64,000 nucleotides of DNA, taken from contig JBELMB010000006.1 in assembly GCA_042088665.1 (NCBI GenBank), positions 1 to 64,000 of the forward strand. Reading direction: 5' to 3'. A model generated the notes under the pieces. It was not told the DNA's origin. It saw only the letters and a list, made by a program, of their open reading frames with translations, and did no database searches. Each line of letters begins with the position of its first letter. The stretch's first letter is position 1. Below are positions 35,028 to 44,122 of this stretch, in pieces. The position numbers and the translations under genes are program-made. Source of the stretch: JBELMB01 sp042088665 (GTDB taxonomy: Bacteria; Pseudomonadota; Alphaproteobacteria; Rhodobacterales; Rhodobacteraceae).

Positions 35028-35966
35028 TCAGAGCAGCTGGCGGATCGGATCTTCGACCCGTGCCGCGATTTCGTCGAGAAGGGCGATGGCGCTTGGCAGC
35101 GGGAGTGTCGCTTCGCCAAACGACAGCGTCAGCGTATAGGTCGGACCGTCCCGCGCGACGGCCAGCGTGGTTGCGTTGCCAGCGGGCGTATAGCCGCCAA
35201 GCCGCGTGTCACACAGATCGATCAGCCATAGGGCAGGGGCGGCATCAGCCCCGGCTGGTTCACCGTGGCGCGCCAGCGATCCATCCAATCCGAGGATCGC
35301 AACCGTGATGTCCTCGGCGGCGAACACCGCGCGCCAGCCGCCTGCTGCGAAACTGGCGAAAAGAGGTGTGCGATTGGCCCCGTCGGACCGCGACAGCAGG
35401 GCATCGAGCGCGGTGCCATCGACCCTGGCGAACAGGTGCGACGGGGTGCCCGATGCCACAACGGCAAGATCGGCAGCATGGATGGGTTCGGCGATGCCTT
35501 GGAGCCGCATCATGCCCAGATCGATCCCGCGCTCCTTTGCAAGGCGCTTGGCAAGTGGCGAGGCAAGCACCTTGCCAGCGGTCCGCGCGGGCTCCGGTGT
35601 CTTTTGGGATGGCGCGACGGGGTCCGGTGTGGGGGCAGGGCTTTCCTTGACCGGCTTCTCGGTGGGTGTCGGTTCTGGTTCCGTTTTGCGCGGCGCCGTG
35701 GCGGCGGCATGGTCCCCAACTTCGGCTTCGCTGTCCACGATCAGCGCGATCAGATCGCCAACGGGAACATCATCGCCTTCACCTGCCACGATCCCGGCGA
35801 GAAAACCGTCTGCCGCCGCCTCGACCTCCATCGTTGCCTTGTCGGTTTCGACCTCGAAGATCGCGTCTCCCTTGGAAATCCTGTCGCCCGCCGCCTTGAG
35901 CCAGGACACGATCACCGCGCTGTCCTGGTTCATGCCCAGTTGCGGCATCTTGACCTCAAAGGGCAT
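35028..35966 (-). CDS. Lipoyl-bearing E2-like protein with degenerate catalytic domain
   Basis: 312 residues. The lipoyl domain occupies residues 1-78 with the lipoylated Lys43 in ETDKATME. A Pro/Glu/Thr-rich linker spans about 92-128, and a subunit-binding domain 133-167. The last 140 residues follow the E2 acyltransferase domain (start SHLFARVDGTALDALLSR, end ARVEDPIRQLL), but the DHRxxDG loop is replaced by SFGEATLPLP, so the catalytic His is absent. It overlaps the E1 beta stop. It would carry the swinging arm while the protein at 32652 supplies acyl transfer to CoA. Confidence 0.87.
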   Translation of the reverse strand: MPFEVKMPQLGMNQDSAVIVSWLKAAGDRISKGDAIFEVETDKATMEVEAAADGFLAGIVAGEGDDVPVGDLIALIVDSEAEVGDHAAATAPRKTEPEPTPTEKPVKESPAPTPDPVAPSQKTPEPARTAGKVLASPLAKRLAKERGIDLGMMRLQGIAEPIHAADLAVVASGTPSHLFARVDGTALDALLSRSDGANRTPLFASFAAGGWRAVFAAEDITVAILGLDGSLARHGEPAGADAAPALWLIDLCDTRLGGYTPAGNATTLAVARDGPTYTLTLSFGEATLPLPSAIALLDEIAARVEDPIRQLL

Positions 35967-36951
35967 GGACCAGTTCCCCGGCTACGATCTTGCGCGCGTT
36001 CTCGGCGACCCTTTCGGGTGTTGGCACCGTCAGATCCTCAAGCGCGGGACTGAATGGCACCGGCACATCCATGGCGCCCATGCGAATGACTGGCGCATCG
36101 AGGTGATAAAACGCCTTTTCGCTGATGCGTGCGGCGATTTCGGCGGTGGTGCCAAAGTTCTGATGGCCCTCGTCCACCACGATGGCGCGCGACGTTTTCT
36201 TGACGCTTGCGAGAATTGTCGCCTCGTCCAGCGGAGAAATCGTGCGCGGGTCGATGACCTCGGCGCTGATCCCCTCTGCGGCCAAGGCATCTGACGCCGC
36301 TTCGCACACCTGCCGCATGGACGAGGTGCCAATCAGCGTCACATCGCTGCCTTCGCGCAGGATCTTGGCCTCGCCAAACGGGATCAGGAATTCTTCTTCG
36401 GGCACCGGGGCCTTGTCCTGATACATCAGCTTGTCTTCGAAAATCACCACCGGGTTGTCGTCGCGGATGGCTGTCTTCATCAGCCCTTTGGCCTCATAGG
36501 CCGAGGAGGGCATCGCTACTTTCAGACCCGGAATATGGGCGACAAGCGCATGAAGCGACTGACTGTGCTGCGCGGCGGAACGGCGCGTCGCACCAAGGTT
36601 GGTGCGCAAAACCAACGGCACGTTCAGTTTGCCGCCCGACATGTAATGCGTTTTGGCCGCCTGATTGCACAATTGGTCCATGACCAGATAGAGGAAGTCG
36701 CCGAACATCAGATCAACAATCGGCCGCGCACCGGTCATGGCGGCGCCCACCGCGAGCCCCATGAACCCCGGTTCCGCAATCGGCGTGTCGATCACGCGGT
36801 CGGTGCCGAATTCCTCAACCAACCCGCTGGTGACCTTGAAGGGCGTTCCGGCCTCGGCCACGTCTTCGCCAATCAGAAACACCGTTTCATCGCGCCGCAT
36901 TTCTTCGGCGATGGCCTCGTTGACCGCTTGCGACAAAGTGATCGAGCGCAT
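35956..36951 (-). CDS. 2-oxoacid dehydrogenase E1 beta subunit (AcoB/PdhB-like)
   Basis: 331 residues from the ATG at 36951, which shares a base with the E1 alpha stop; the open frame extends further upstream over E1 alpha but that part is not coding. Typical blocks are MRSITLSQAVNEAIAEEM, GEDVAEAGTPFKVTSGL with the ThDP-contacting Glu, and IDPRTISPLDEATILASVKK. It pairs with E1 alpha for thiamine-dependent decarboxylation. The set resembles acetoin dehydrogenase or a branched 2-oxoacid dehydrogenase. No E3 is encoded here, so a housekeeping lipoamide dehydrogenase must serve. Confidence 0.92.
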   Translation of the reverse strand: MRSITLSQAVNEAIAEEMRRDETVFLIGEDVAEAGTPFKVTSGLVEEFGTDRVIDTPIAEPGFMGLAVGAAMTGARPIVDLMFGDFLYLVMDQLCNQAAKTHYMSGGKLNVPLVLRTNLGATRRSAAQHSQSLHALVAHIPGLKVAMPSSAYEAKGLMKTAIRDDNPVVIFEDKLMYQDKAPVPEEEFLIPFGEAKILREGSDVTLIGTSSMRQVCEAASDALAAEGISAEVIDPRTISPLDEATILASVKKTSRAIVVDEGHQNFGTTAEIAARISEKAFYHLDAPVIRMGAMDVPVPFSPALEDLTVPTPERVAENARKIVAGELVHAL

Positions 36952-37934
36952 CACGAGGCCGCCTTGAAGACATGGGCATCCACTTCGGAGCCATCTGGGT
37001 ATCGCGCGTTCAATGCATAGGCCACGGCCTCCGCGGCTTCGGCCCGGATGTCGTCCTGCAGCTTGGTCAGTTCCTCGGCACCCGCGACGCCTTCCTGTTC
37101 CAACCAATCCCCAAGCAGGGTGATCGGATCGCGGTTTTGCTTCCAGTCGGCTTCTTCTTCCTTGGACCGGTAGTAGCTGCGGTTGATGTCGCCAACGTGG
37201 TGGCCATGATAACGATAGGTTTCCAGCTCAATGAAGAACGGCCCTTCGCCCTTGCGGGCGCGCGCCACCAGACCCGTCGCCAGCGCATTCACTGCCAGGA
37301 CGTCCTGTCCGTTGATCTTGTGCGCCTCGATCCCGAAGGCTTCGGCACGGGCGGTGATCTCGCCCGCGGCAATCTCGTCCGTTCGGGTGTATTCCGAATA
37401 CCCGTTGTTCTCGCAGGCATAGATGATCGGCAGCTTCCAGAGTGCTGCCATGTTCATCACCTCGTACAACAGCCCCTGCGCCGTTGCCCCGTCGCCAAAG
37501 AAGCACACCGTCACATCGTCAGAGCCCTGCAATTTGGCACGCAGGGCCGACCCGGTGGCGATCCCCATGGATCCACCCACAATCGCGTTGGCGCCAAGGT
37601 TGCCATTGGATTGATCCGCTATGTGCATCGATCCGCCCTTGCCGCGGCAGTAGCCCTCCTCCTTGCCCAACAGCTCACAGAACATTTCCTTGAACGCGGC
37701 CCCCTTGGCGACGCAATGGCCGTGTCCCCGGTGGGTCGAGGTGATCTTGTCTGTGATCTCCAGCGCCTCGCAAATGCCGACAGCAACGGCTTCCTGACCC
37801 GAATACATATGTGTCAGCCCGGGCATTTTGGCGTCGAGGTACAGCTGATTGGCGCTGTCCTCAAAGGTACGGATGCGCACCATTTGACGGTACATGCGCA
37901 GGTAGTCGTCGGTGTTGTGCTTTGGGGTGTTCAT
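36951..37934 (-). CDS. 2-oxoacid dehydrogenase E1 alpha subunit (AcoA/PdhA-like)
   Basis: 327 residues. The thiamine diphosphate motif runs from GDG at 147-149 to NN at 176-177, with the expected spacing of about 28. The HRGHG block near 68 and RYHGHHVGD near 243 carry conserved His residues. Length and pattern are closest to acetoin/pyruvate-type E1 alpha. It heads the E1-E2 part of the leftward operon, 39 bases behind the M24 gene. Confidence 0.92.
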   Translation of the reverse strand: MNTPKHNTDDYLRMYRQMVRIRTFEDSANQLYLDAKMPGLTHMYSGQEAVAVGICEALEITDKITSTHRGHGHCVAKGAAFKEMFCELLGKEEGYCRGKGGSMHIADQSNGNLGANAIVGGSMGIATGSALRAKLQGSDDVTVCFFGDGATAQGLLYEVMNMAALWKLPIIYACENNGYSEYTRTDEIAAGEITARAEAFGIEAHKINGQDVLAVNALATGLVARARKGEGPFFIELETYRYHGHHVGDINRSYYRSKEEEADWKQNRDPITLLGDWLEQEGVAGAEELTKLQDDIRAEAAEAVAYALNARYPDGSEVDAHVFKAAS

Positions 37935-37973
37935 GGGTGTTCCGTGCGGAGGAGGCGTGATCTGCGACCACGT

Positions 37974-39278
37974 TCAATAGCGATTGGCGATTGGCAATTC
38001 TTCGGCGGGGAACAGGCTGATGACTTCGCAACCGGTATCGGTGACGACCACCTCTTCCTCGATCCGCGCCGCCGAATAGCCGTCTGCCGCCGGGCAATAG
38101 GTTTCCAGAGCAAAGACCATGCCGGTCTGGATTTCCATCGGGTGATCCAGGCTGACCGCGCGACTGATGATCGGGCGTTCATGCAAGGCCAGTCCCAAAC
38201 CGTGACCGAATTGCAGGCCAAAGGCTGCGTCCTCGCTGGGGAAACCCAGACTTTGCGCTGTGGGCCAGACTTCGGCGACCTTGTCAGTCCCGACACCGGG
38301 TTTGATCATCTGGATCGACGCATCCAGCCATTCGCGCGCTTTGACATAGGCATCGTTTTGCGCAGGCGTTGCGCGCCCGACGTTGAAGGTGCGGTAGTAG
38401 CAGGTGCGATAGCCCTGATAACTTTGAAGAATATCAAAGAAGGCCTGATCGCCGGGGCGGATCAACCGGTCGGTAAAGTTATGCGGGTGCGGGTTGCAGC
38501 GTTCGCCGGAAATGGCGTTGATCGCCTCAACGTCGTCTGACCCCATCTCGTAGAGCATCTTGTTGGACAGCGCGACAATATCGTTTTCGCGGATCCCTGG
38601 TTTCAGCTCTTCGTAGATCATGTGATAGACGCCATCGACCATGCTGGCGGCTTGCGTCAAAAGCTGGATTTCATCCCAGTTCTTGATTTCGCGCGCGGCC
38701 AGCATGATTTGCTGGCCGTCGACGACATTGATGCCCTCTTCGAGCAATGCGTGGAACATGGCCGTTTCTGCATAGTCGACGCCAACGGGCATGTCGGCCA
38801 TACCGGCATCGCGGATCAGACCGGCGATCTGTTTGGCGTATTTCTTCATCAGTCCGAACTCAGGCGGGATGGTGCCGCGCATGCCAACAACACCGGCAAG
38901 GCAATGATCCGGCTCCAGCCAGTCGGAATACTTCTGGTGATGCACGGCAGCCGAGCCAAAATCCCAGACGTAGGGGCTGTCGTCGCCGGTCAAAAGGCAA
39001 AAACGACACATCTTGTCCCGCTCCCACTCGCCGATCTTGGTGGCGGAGACATAGCGGATGTTGTTGACATCAAACAACAACAGCGTGCCCGCGTTGGACG
39101 CCTGCAAGGCTTGCCGGGTGCGGCTGAGCCGGTAGCGGCGCAACCGATCGTGGTCGACACGACGTTCAAAATCGACAGAGGTATGCCCCCAGGCAGGCAA
39201 CCGCCCTTCCCATCGCCAGTTGGGCTCAAGATCCTGTGGCGTCAGGACATTCGGCGTCAGAGCACCCATGGTCGTCAT
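37974..39278 (-). CDS. M24 (pita-bread) family hydrolase, creatinase/ectoine-hydrolase/DddP superfamily
   Basis: 434 residues. An N-terminal creatinase-type domain (about 45-190) is followed by the pita-bread fold. Of the five metal ligands of M24 peptidases, Asp282 (AFFDIL), His359 (FGHGLG), Glu392 (ALETY) and Glu407/408 are present, but the second Asp is replaced: the block reads GYRTCYYRTFNVG with Cys293 where Asp belongs. A two-metal aminopeptidase is therefore unlikely. Creatinase works without metal, and DoeA and DddP cleave non-peptide bonds, so a C-N or C-S cleaving enzyme is possible. It starts the leftward catabolic operon behind an SDR. Confidence 0.82.
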   Translation of the reverse strand: MTTMGALTPNVLTPQDLEPNWRWEGRLPAWGHTSVDFERRVDHDRLRRYRLSRTRQALQASNAGTLLLFDVNNIRYVSATKIGEWERDKMCRFCLLTGDDSPYVWDFGSAAVHHQKYSDWLEPDHCLAGVVGMRGTIPPEFGLMKKYAKQIAGLIRDAGMADMPVGVDYAETAMFHALLEEGINVVDGQQIMLAAREIKNWDEIQLLTQAASMVDGVYHMIYEELKPGIRENDIVALSNKMLYEMGSDDVEAINAISGERCNPHPHNFTDRLIRPGDQAFFDILQSYQGYRTCYYRTFNVGRATPAQNDAYVKAREWLDASIQMIKPGVGTDKVAEVWPTAQSLGFPSEDAAFGLQFGHGLGLALHERPIISRAVSLDHPMEIQTGMVFALETYCPAADGYSAARIEEEVVVTDTGCEVISLFPAEELPIANRY

Positions 39279-39374
39279 CCTTTTGGTTCAATGCGATTAG
39301 CGGCGAATTGGGTCGGCAGAAGCGGGCCATGCGGGGCGGCAAAGGTCTGTCTCGCCACCTCGCAAGGGCGGCCT

Positions 39375-40184
39375 TCACTGCATGACGATGCCGCCGTCGA
39401 TCATCATCAACTGGCCTGTCATGTAGTCGCTTTCGTCAGAACAAAGGAAAGCGGCGGTGCCCATAACATCCTCCGGAGTCGACAGTTTTTGCATCAGGAT
39501 CATGCTTTCGCGGAGCGATTCCAGCGATTGGCCTTCTTTCTCGAACATGCCAATCTCAACCAGATCCTTGTCGAGTTGTTTCCACAACTCGGTATGGACG
39601 ACACCGGGCCCATAGCTGTTGACGGTGATCTTGTGTTCCCAAAGCGCCTTGGCACCGCCTGTGACCATCGCAAGAACGGCATGTTTGGAGCAGGAATAGG
39701 GGATCACGTCCTTGAACGCGGCGCGAGACAGGATCGAGCCGACAGGAATGAGTTTGTAAGGGTGGTCGTCCATCGGACCTTGGGCGATCATTTGGCGCGC
39801 GGCCTCCTGCATGCCCAACAGAACGCCCTTGGCGTTGATGTCCATGATGTAGTCCCAGTTTTCCTCATCGATATCCATGAACATTCTGGGCTTGTTCACA
39901 CCGGCATTCAGGTTGGCGACGTTGATTGATCCGAAGGCCTCGACCGTCGCGGCCACAGCCGCGGCATTGTCTGCACGGCTTGTCACATCCAATTTGACAG
40001 CGACCGCCTTGCCATTCCCAGCGCCATTGATCTCGGCGGCAACCTTCTCGATGCCGGCCAGATTTATGTCGCCGATACAGACATTTGCACCCTGAGCGGC
40101 AAAATATTTTGCATTGGCGGCACCCATGCCCTGGGCAGCACCCGTTATCAGGATATTCTTTCCAACCAAACGTTGCGTGTCCAT
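39375..40184 (-). CDS. SDR-family dehydrogenase (polyol/sugar type)
   Basis: 269 residues from the ATG at 40184, which has GGGAGG 7 bases before it; an ATG two codons upstream is too close to that site. TGAAQGMG is near residue 15, catalytic Ser in PVGSILS near 150 and Tyr-Lys in YSCSKHA near 163. It is the first gene leftward from the divergent promoter shared with the ribose-type ABC transporter, so it probably performs the first oxidation of the imported compound. Confidence 0.88.
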   Translation of the reverse strand: MDTQRLVGKNILITGAAQGMGAANAKYFAAQGANVCIGDINLAGIEKVAAEINGAGNGKAVAVKLDVTSRADNAAAVAATVEAFGSINVANLNAGVNKPRMFMDIDEENWDYIMDINAKGVLLGMQEAARQMIAQGPMDDHPYKLIPVGSILSRAAFKDVIPYSCSKHAVLAMVTGGAKALWEHKITVNSYGPGVVHTELWKQLDKDLVEIGMFEKEGQSLESLRESMILMQKLSTPEDVMGTAAFLCSDESDYMTGQLMMIDGGIVMQ

Positions 40185-40285
40185 ATACATGCCTCCCAAG
40201 ACGCGTCTGCGATTGTTATTTGCAGAACCATGCACCAGCCTGTGCACGTCCTACATGCCGATTTCGTCCAGATCAGACCAAATTC

Positions 40286-40298
40286 GTCCATTTTGGAT
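40286..40298. promoter_or_regulatory. 13-bp operator candidate in the divergent promoter
   Basis: GTCCATTTTGGAT, a near-palindrome, lies between the leftward SDR operon and the rightward ABC operon. The same 13 bases occur in reverse orientation at 45184-45196 before the HTH-solute-binding regulator gene. A second TTCGTCCA half-site lies at 40263-40270, repeating the TTCGTCCA of 40283-40290. Confidence 0.7.
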
Positions 40299-40385
40299 GA
40301 AATTGCCTGTCGTAGATCTGGGCGAATTTGAGACGATGCCGCACACGACCAAAAAGAATTGTCGAAAACTGAAAGGGAGGACTCA

Positions 40386-41420
40386 ATGTCGTATCTGGGA
40401 AAGATCATCCGAGGCGCGCTCGTCGGTGTACTGGCGGTCGGAGCCATGGCCACCGCTTCATTTGCACAAGACAAGCCGTCTATCATTTCGTTCAACGGGC
40501 CCGCTGGTGAGGCCTATATCGGCCGCTTCATCAAGGGCATCAAGGAAACTGCAGGGCTCAAGGGCTTTGACATCCAGGTTTTCGAGAACCAGTTCAATCA
40601 AGCCGAGCAGGACCAGCAGGTTCAGCAGGTGCTCGCCGCTGGCGTGCTCCCCGACGTCTTTATCTGGTGGCCATCAGACGCCGTTGCCGGTCTTGGCAGC
40701 CTGCGTTCGCTGGCAAAAACGGGCGTGCCGGTGCTGAAAATCAACCAGTTGCCGAACGATGCCGACCGTCAGTACATCTTTGGGTATGCCGGGCCGGATG
40801 ACCGTCTGCGTGCCCGTAACGCAGGTTACATGATGCGCGAAGCAGCGGCCGCGAAGAAGGCTGCCGGTGGCGAAGGCTACAACGTGCTGGTCCTGTCCTA
40901 TCCGCACAGCTACGGTGGTTACGGCCTGTCGATCAACGCCTTCAACGAAGCGATTGCAGGATCCGACCTCAAGATCATCGGCGATGTTGACGAGGGTTTC
41001 GGCCAGGCAAACGGCTACAAAGGGGCCGCCAAAGCCATCGCATCCCTGCGCGATGAAGGCATCCACTTTGTTTATGGCATGGACGACGCGATCCTGACCG
41101 GTGGCATCAAGGCGCTGGAAGAAGCAGGCTACGCCATGGGCGAAGACGTGATCGCGGTCGGCACTGTGTGCAACGGTGACAAGCAGCTGATCGAAGAAGG
41201 CAAGCAGTTCGGCACGACGCTCCAGTCGCCGCTGCATGAAGGCCAGTTGGCCATCAAGATGGTCGAGGAATACCTCGATACTGGCGAGTTGGCGAACTAC
41301 ATCAACTTCACGCCAAACCCGGCTGTGACCGCCACGAACATGGAAACGGTTGCCTTGCGCGGATTTGATGGCAAGCTTTATGGCATCGACGAGCTGTGCT
41401 CAGGCGCCTGGGGCGGCTGA
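40386..41420 (+). CDS. Ribose-type ABC transporter substrate-binding protein (type I fold)
   Basis: 344 residues from the ATG at 40386, chosen because GGGAGGA lies 6 bases upstream; an earlier ATG lacks a ribosome site. The signal peptide is cut near residue 27 (ATASFA before QDKP). The mature protein is a periplasmic binding protein type I of the RbsB/xylose-binding group. It is followed by an attenuator-like hairpin, then the ATPase and two permeases. The ligand is expected to be a sugar, polyol or small cyclic alcohol, and the product of uptake to be handled by the leftward operon. Confidence 0.9.
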   Translation: MSYLGKIIRGALVGVLAVGAMATASFAQDKPSIISFNGPAGEAYIGRFIKGIKETAGLKGFDIQVFENQFNQAEQDQQVQQVLAAGVLPDVFIWWPSDAVAGLGSLRSLAKTGVPVLKINQLPNDADRQYIFGYAGPDDRLRARNAGYMMREAAAAKKAAGGEGYNVLVLSYPHSYGGYGLSINAFNEAIAGSDLKIIGDVDEGFGQANGYKGAAKAIASLRDEGIHFVYGMDDAILTGGIKALEEAGYAMGEDVIAVGTVCNGDKQLIEEGKQFGTTLQSPLHEGQLAIKMVEEYLDTGELANYINFTPNPAVTATNMETVALRGFDGKLYGIDELCSGAWGG

Positions 41421-41442
41421 TCCCCACTGTATCAAGATTTGG

Positions 41443-41470
41443 GGGCGCCTGGACGACAGGGCGCCCTTTT
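41443..41470 (+). terminator. Hairpin with T run between binding protein and ATPase genes (attenuator)
   Basis: GGGCGCC (41443-41449) pairs with GGCGCCC (41460-41466) around a 10-base loop, followed by TTTT. It lies between the binding protein and the ATPase of one operon, where partial termination commonly gives excess binding protein. Confidence 0.75.
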
Positions 41471-41513
41471 CTGACCAAGCCAAGACCACAGAGTCTGGAT
41501 CAGGGAGGGGACC

Positions 41514-43043
41514 ATGGCTGATCAACCACTTCTGCGGTTGACGGAAATCAACCGCCACTACGGAGCGATCCAGGCTCTCAAGAGCGCGCATTTTGAAATC
41601 GGCCGCGGTGAAGTCATGGGATTGGTTGGCGAAAACGGCGCCGGCAAATCCACGATGGTCAAGATCATTGGCGGTTTCGACACCGGCTTTTCCGGCGAAT
41701 ACTTTTACGACGGCGAGGTTCGGCGTTTTAGCAGTCCGACGGCCGCCGAACAGGTTGGCATCGCGATTGCCCAACAAGAGCTCAGCTTGATCCCAACGAT
41801 GAGCGTCGCTGAGAACATCTTTCTGGCGGGCGATGGTGTGCCCCAGATTGCATCGCGCAAGACGCTGGCAAAAATGGCAATGCCTTTCCTCGAAGAGGTG
41901 GGCCTTGGACATGTCGACCCGCTGCGCGCCACGACCCGCCTGTCGATCGGGGAACAGCATCTGGTCGAGGTCGCGCGGTTGATCGCGCACAACCCGCAAG
42001 TGCTGATCCTTGACGAACCGACCGCTGCCCTCGGCGAGACGGATTCCATCCGCATCCTCGACATGGTCAACCGGCTGAAGGCACGTGGGAAATCCGTGAT
42101 TTATGTCAGTCATCGCATGGATGAGATTTTCAAGATCTGCGATCGGATCACGGTATTGCGCGATGGTGAAAGTCAGCCAGCGCGCGCGGCCGCTGACATG
42201 GACGTCAACTCTCTGGTCGAAATGATGCTGGGCTTCGAGCTGGGGGATATGTATCCCGCCCGCCCCGCTGTCATCCGCGACACACCTGTCATGAAGGTCC
42301 GTGATCTCTGGCCTGATGGCATCATCGAACCCATCAGTTTTGACGTCTATCCGGGCGAGATTCTGGGCCTCGCCGGGCAACTTGGCTCCGGCACATCAGA
42401 GATCCTCGGGGCCATGGCCGGATCCACCAGAACCCGTGGCGGCAAATTGCATTTCAAGGGCGAAGAATTTCTGCCGACCCGCCCACAGGACACTATCAGG
42501 CGCGGCATCGCCTATTGCTCGGAAGACCGCAAACATGATGGGTTGTTCCTCGGGCGGCCAATCATGGAAAACTTGTCCGCGCCGTCGCTGGAAACGATTT
42601 CCAGCCGGGGGTTCCTGAACGGTGCCAGGGAAGTGGCCTCGACCACAGAGAACGCGGTAAAGTTCACCATCGACCCAAAACGTTTGCCGCAAGAAGCGGG
42701 GGTTCTGTCCGGGGGCAATCAGCAAAAGGTCGCTCTGGGAAAGTGGCTGTCGATTTCGCCCGACGTCATTTTGGTCAACGAACCGACCCGCGGCGTGGAT
42801 GTCGGCGCCCGCGCGGAAATATATCAGATCCTGCGTGATCTGGCCGACCAAGGGGCGGCAATCGTTGTGGCCTCGACGGACATTCAGGAAATCACCAACC
42901 TGCCGGACAGGATTGTCAGTTTTTATCGCGGCATTCGGATTGGAGAACTGGCGCTCGAAGATATGACATCGGCCAATATTCTTGAACAGATCACCGATCC
43001 TTTCCACGAGGCGGGCATCGCGGTGTCGGAGAAAGCATCATGA
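41514..43043 (+). CDS. Ribose-type ABC transporter ATP-binding protein (RbsA-like, two ATPase domains)
   Basis: 509 residues with two fused ABC domains. The first has Walker A GENGAGKST near residue 39, signature LSIGEQHLVEVAR near 144 and Walker B LILDEPTAALG. The second has the degenerate Walker A GQLGSGTSE usual for this family, signature LSGGNQQKVALGKWL near 399 and LVNEPTRGVDVG. GGGAGGGG precedes the ATG. It energises the two permeases that follow; the stop overlaps the first permease. Confidence 0.94.
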   Translation: MADQPLLRLTEINRHYGAIQALKSAHFEIGRGEVMGLVGENGAGKSTMVKIIGGFDTGFSGEYFYDGEVRRFSSPTAAEQVGIAIAQQELSLIPTMSVAENIFLAGDGVPQIASRKTLAKMAMPFLEEVGLGHVDPLRATTRLSIGEQHLVEVARLIAHNPQVLILDEPTAALGETDSIRILDMVNRLKARGKSVIYVSHRMDEIFKICDRITVLRDGESQPARAAADMDVNSLVEMMLGFELGDMYPARPAVIRDTPVMKVRDLWPDGIIEPISFDVYPGEILGLAGQLGSGTSEILGAMAGSTRTRGGKLHFKGEEFLPTRPQDTIRRGIAYCSEDRKHDGLFLGRPIMENLSAPSLETISSRGFLNGAREVASTTENAVKFTIDPKRLPQEAGVLSGGNQQKVALGKWLSISPDVILVNEPTRGVDVGARAEIYQILRDLADQGAAIVVASTDIQEITNLPDRIVSFYRGIRIGELALEDMTSANILEQITDPFHEAGIAVSEKAS

Positions 43044-44113
43044 CGGAGACGTCTGCAATCAACGAAGAGCGCCTTGGCATCGTTCAGCGTATCCGGCGCG
43101 ATTATTCGCCGCTGGTCATCGCAATGGTTGGACTGTTCCTGTTCGTCTTCGTGGCGGGCGCGGTTTTTACCGATGACTTCCTGACGTGGTTCAACGTCAA
43201 GACGATCATCCGCGACGCGGCCCTTGTGGGCATCATGGCCATCGGGCTGACCTTTGTGACGCTGTCCGGCAACTTCTTTCTTTTGTCGATGAAGGAAATC
43301 GCCGCTCTGTCCATCATCTGTTTCGCGACGCTGATGAGTGCTGACTGGAACGTATGGTGGCCAACCGAAGGTGACCCCACAACGGCCGCCTTGATGATGA
43401 CGTTTCTGGTGGCATTCGTGGCAACAATGGTCATCGCCACGGTCGCGGGCGCGCTTCAGGGGGCGCTGATCGGGTTGGGCGGCAATCCGATCGTCGTCAC
43501 GCTTGGCGCGGCGGGGTTGTTCTTTGGCATCGGGTCGTGGTGGTCGGACAACCTTGTTGTCAGTTACCGCCGCCCGCATGGGGCAGAATGGTTGGGCACC
43601 GGGTCCTTTATCGGGGACATTCCCAATATCACCGTCGCGTTCATCATCATCGCAGTGGTGGCGGAACTGACGCTGCGCTACACGACCTTTGGACGTCAGG
43701 TCTACCTGATCGGCGCCAACCGCGCGGCGGGACGGGCAACCGGCCATGAGAACTTTGGCATGGCGATCAAATGCTGCATCATCGCCAGTGTTTGCGCGGC
43801 CTTTGTCGCCATTGCCTTTTCTGGTCAGGTGTCCTCCGCGCATGTGAACTATTTCTCGTCCGAGTTTGGGTCGTCCGGCGATATGACCATCATGGTGATC
43901 GCCATTGTCATGGTCGGGGGCAATTCGATCATGGGTGGATATGGCTCGACCTTGCGCACCTCGCTGGCCGCCATCTTCATCTCAAGCATCGACAACATGA
44001 TGGTGCTGAACGGTTTCAATTCCGGCGCGCGCGTGCTTGCCGTTGGTTTGATGATCGTCTTTTCCATCATTGTCTTCGCCCTTGTCCGCCGCGGCAGCCG
44101 CGCCGTGGAATAG
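43040..44113 (+). CDS. Ribose-type ABC transporter permease 1 (RbsC-like)
   Basis: 357 residues, about eight to ten membrane helices, with the family block RYTTFGRQVYLIGANRAAGRATG near residue 213 that contacts the ATPase. Overlaps the ATPase gene by ATGA. Slightly longer than usual because of a periplasmic loop near residues 95-120. Confidence 0.92.
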   Translation: MTETSAINEERLGIVQRIRRDYSPLVIAMVGLFLFVFVAGAVFTDDFLTWFNVKTIIRDAALVGIMAIGLTFVTLSGNFFLLSMKEIAALSIICFATLMSADWNVWWPTEGDPTTAALMMTFLVAFVATMVIATVAGALQGALIGLGGNPIVVTLGAAGLFFGIGSWWSDNLVVSYRRPHGAEWLGTGSFIGDIPNITVAFIIIAVVAELTLRYTTFGRQVYLIGANRAAGRATGHENFGMAIKCCIIASVCAAFVAIAFSGQVSSAHVNYFSSEFGSSGDMTIMVIAIVMVGGNSIMGGYGSTLRTSLAAIFISSIDNMMVLNGFNSGARVLAVGLMIVFSIIVFALVRRGSRAVE

Positions 44114-44122
44114 GAGAACCAC

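Noticed and set aside
37974..39278. Calling the M24 protein DddP (DMSP lyase)
   Set aside because: DMSP genes are nearby and DddP is an M24 protein, but the text differs from DddP as I remember it, one conserved metal ligand is replaced by Cys, and the gene belongs to the 2-oxoacid dehydrogenase island. Kept as superfamily only.
38622..39929. A 435-codon open frame on the plus strand
   Set aside because: Antisense to the M24 and SDR genes; His/Gln-rich composition typical of shadows; no family match.
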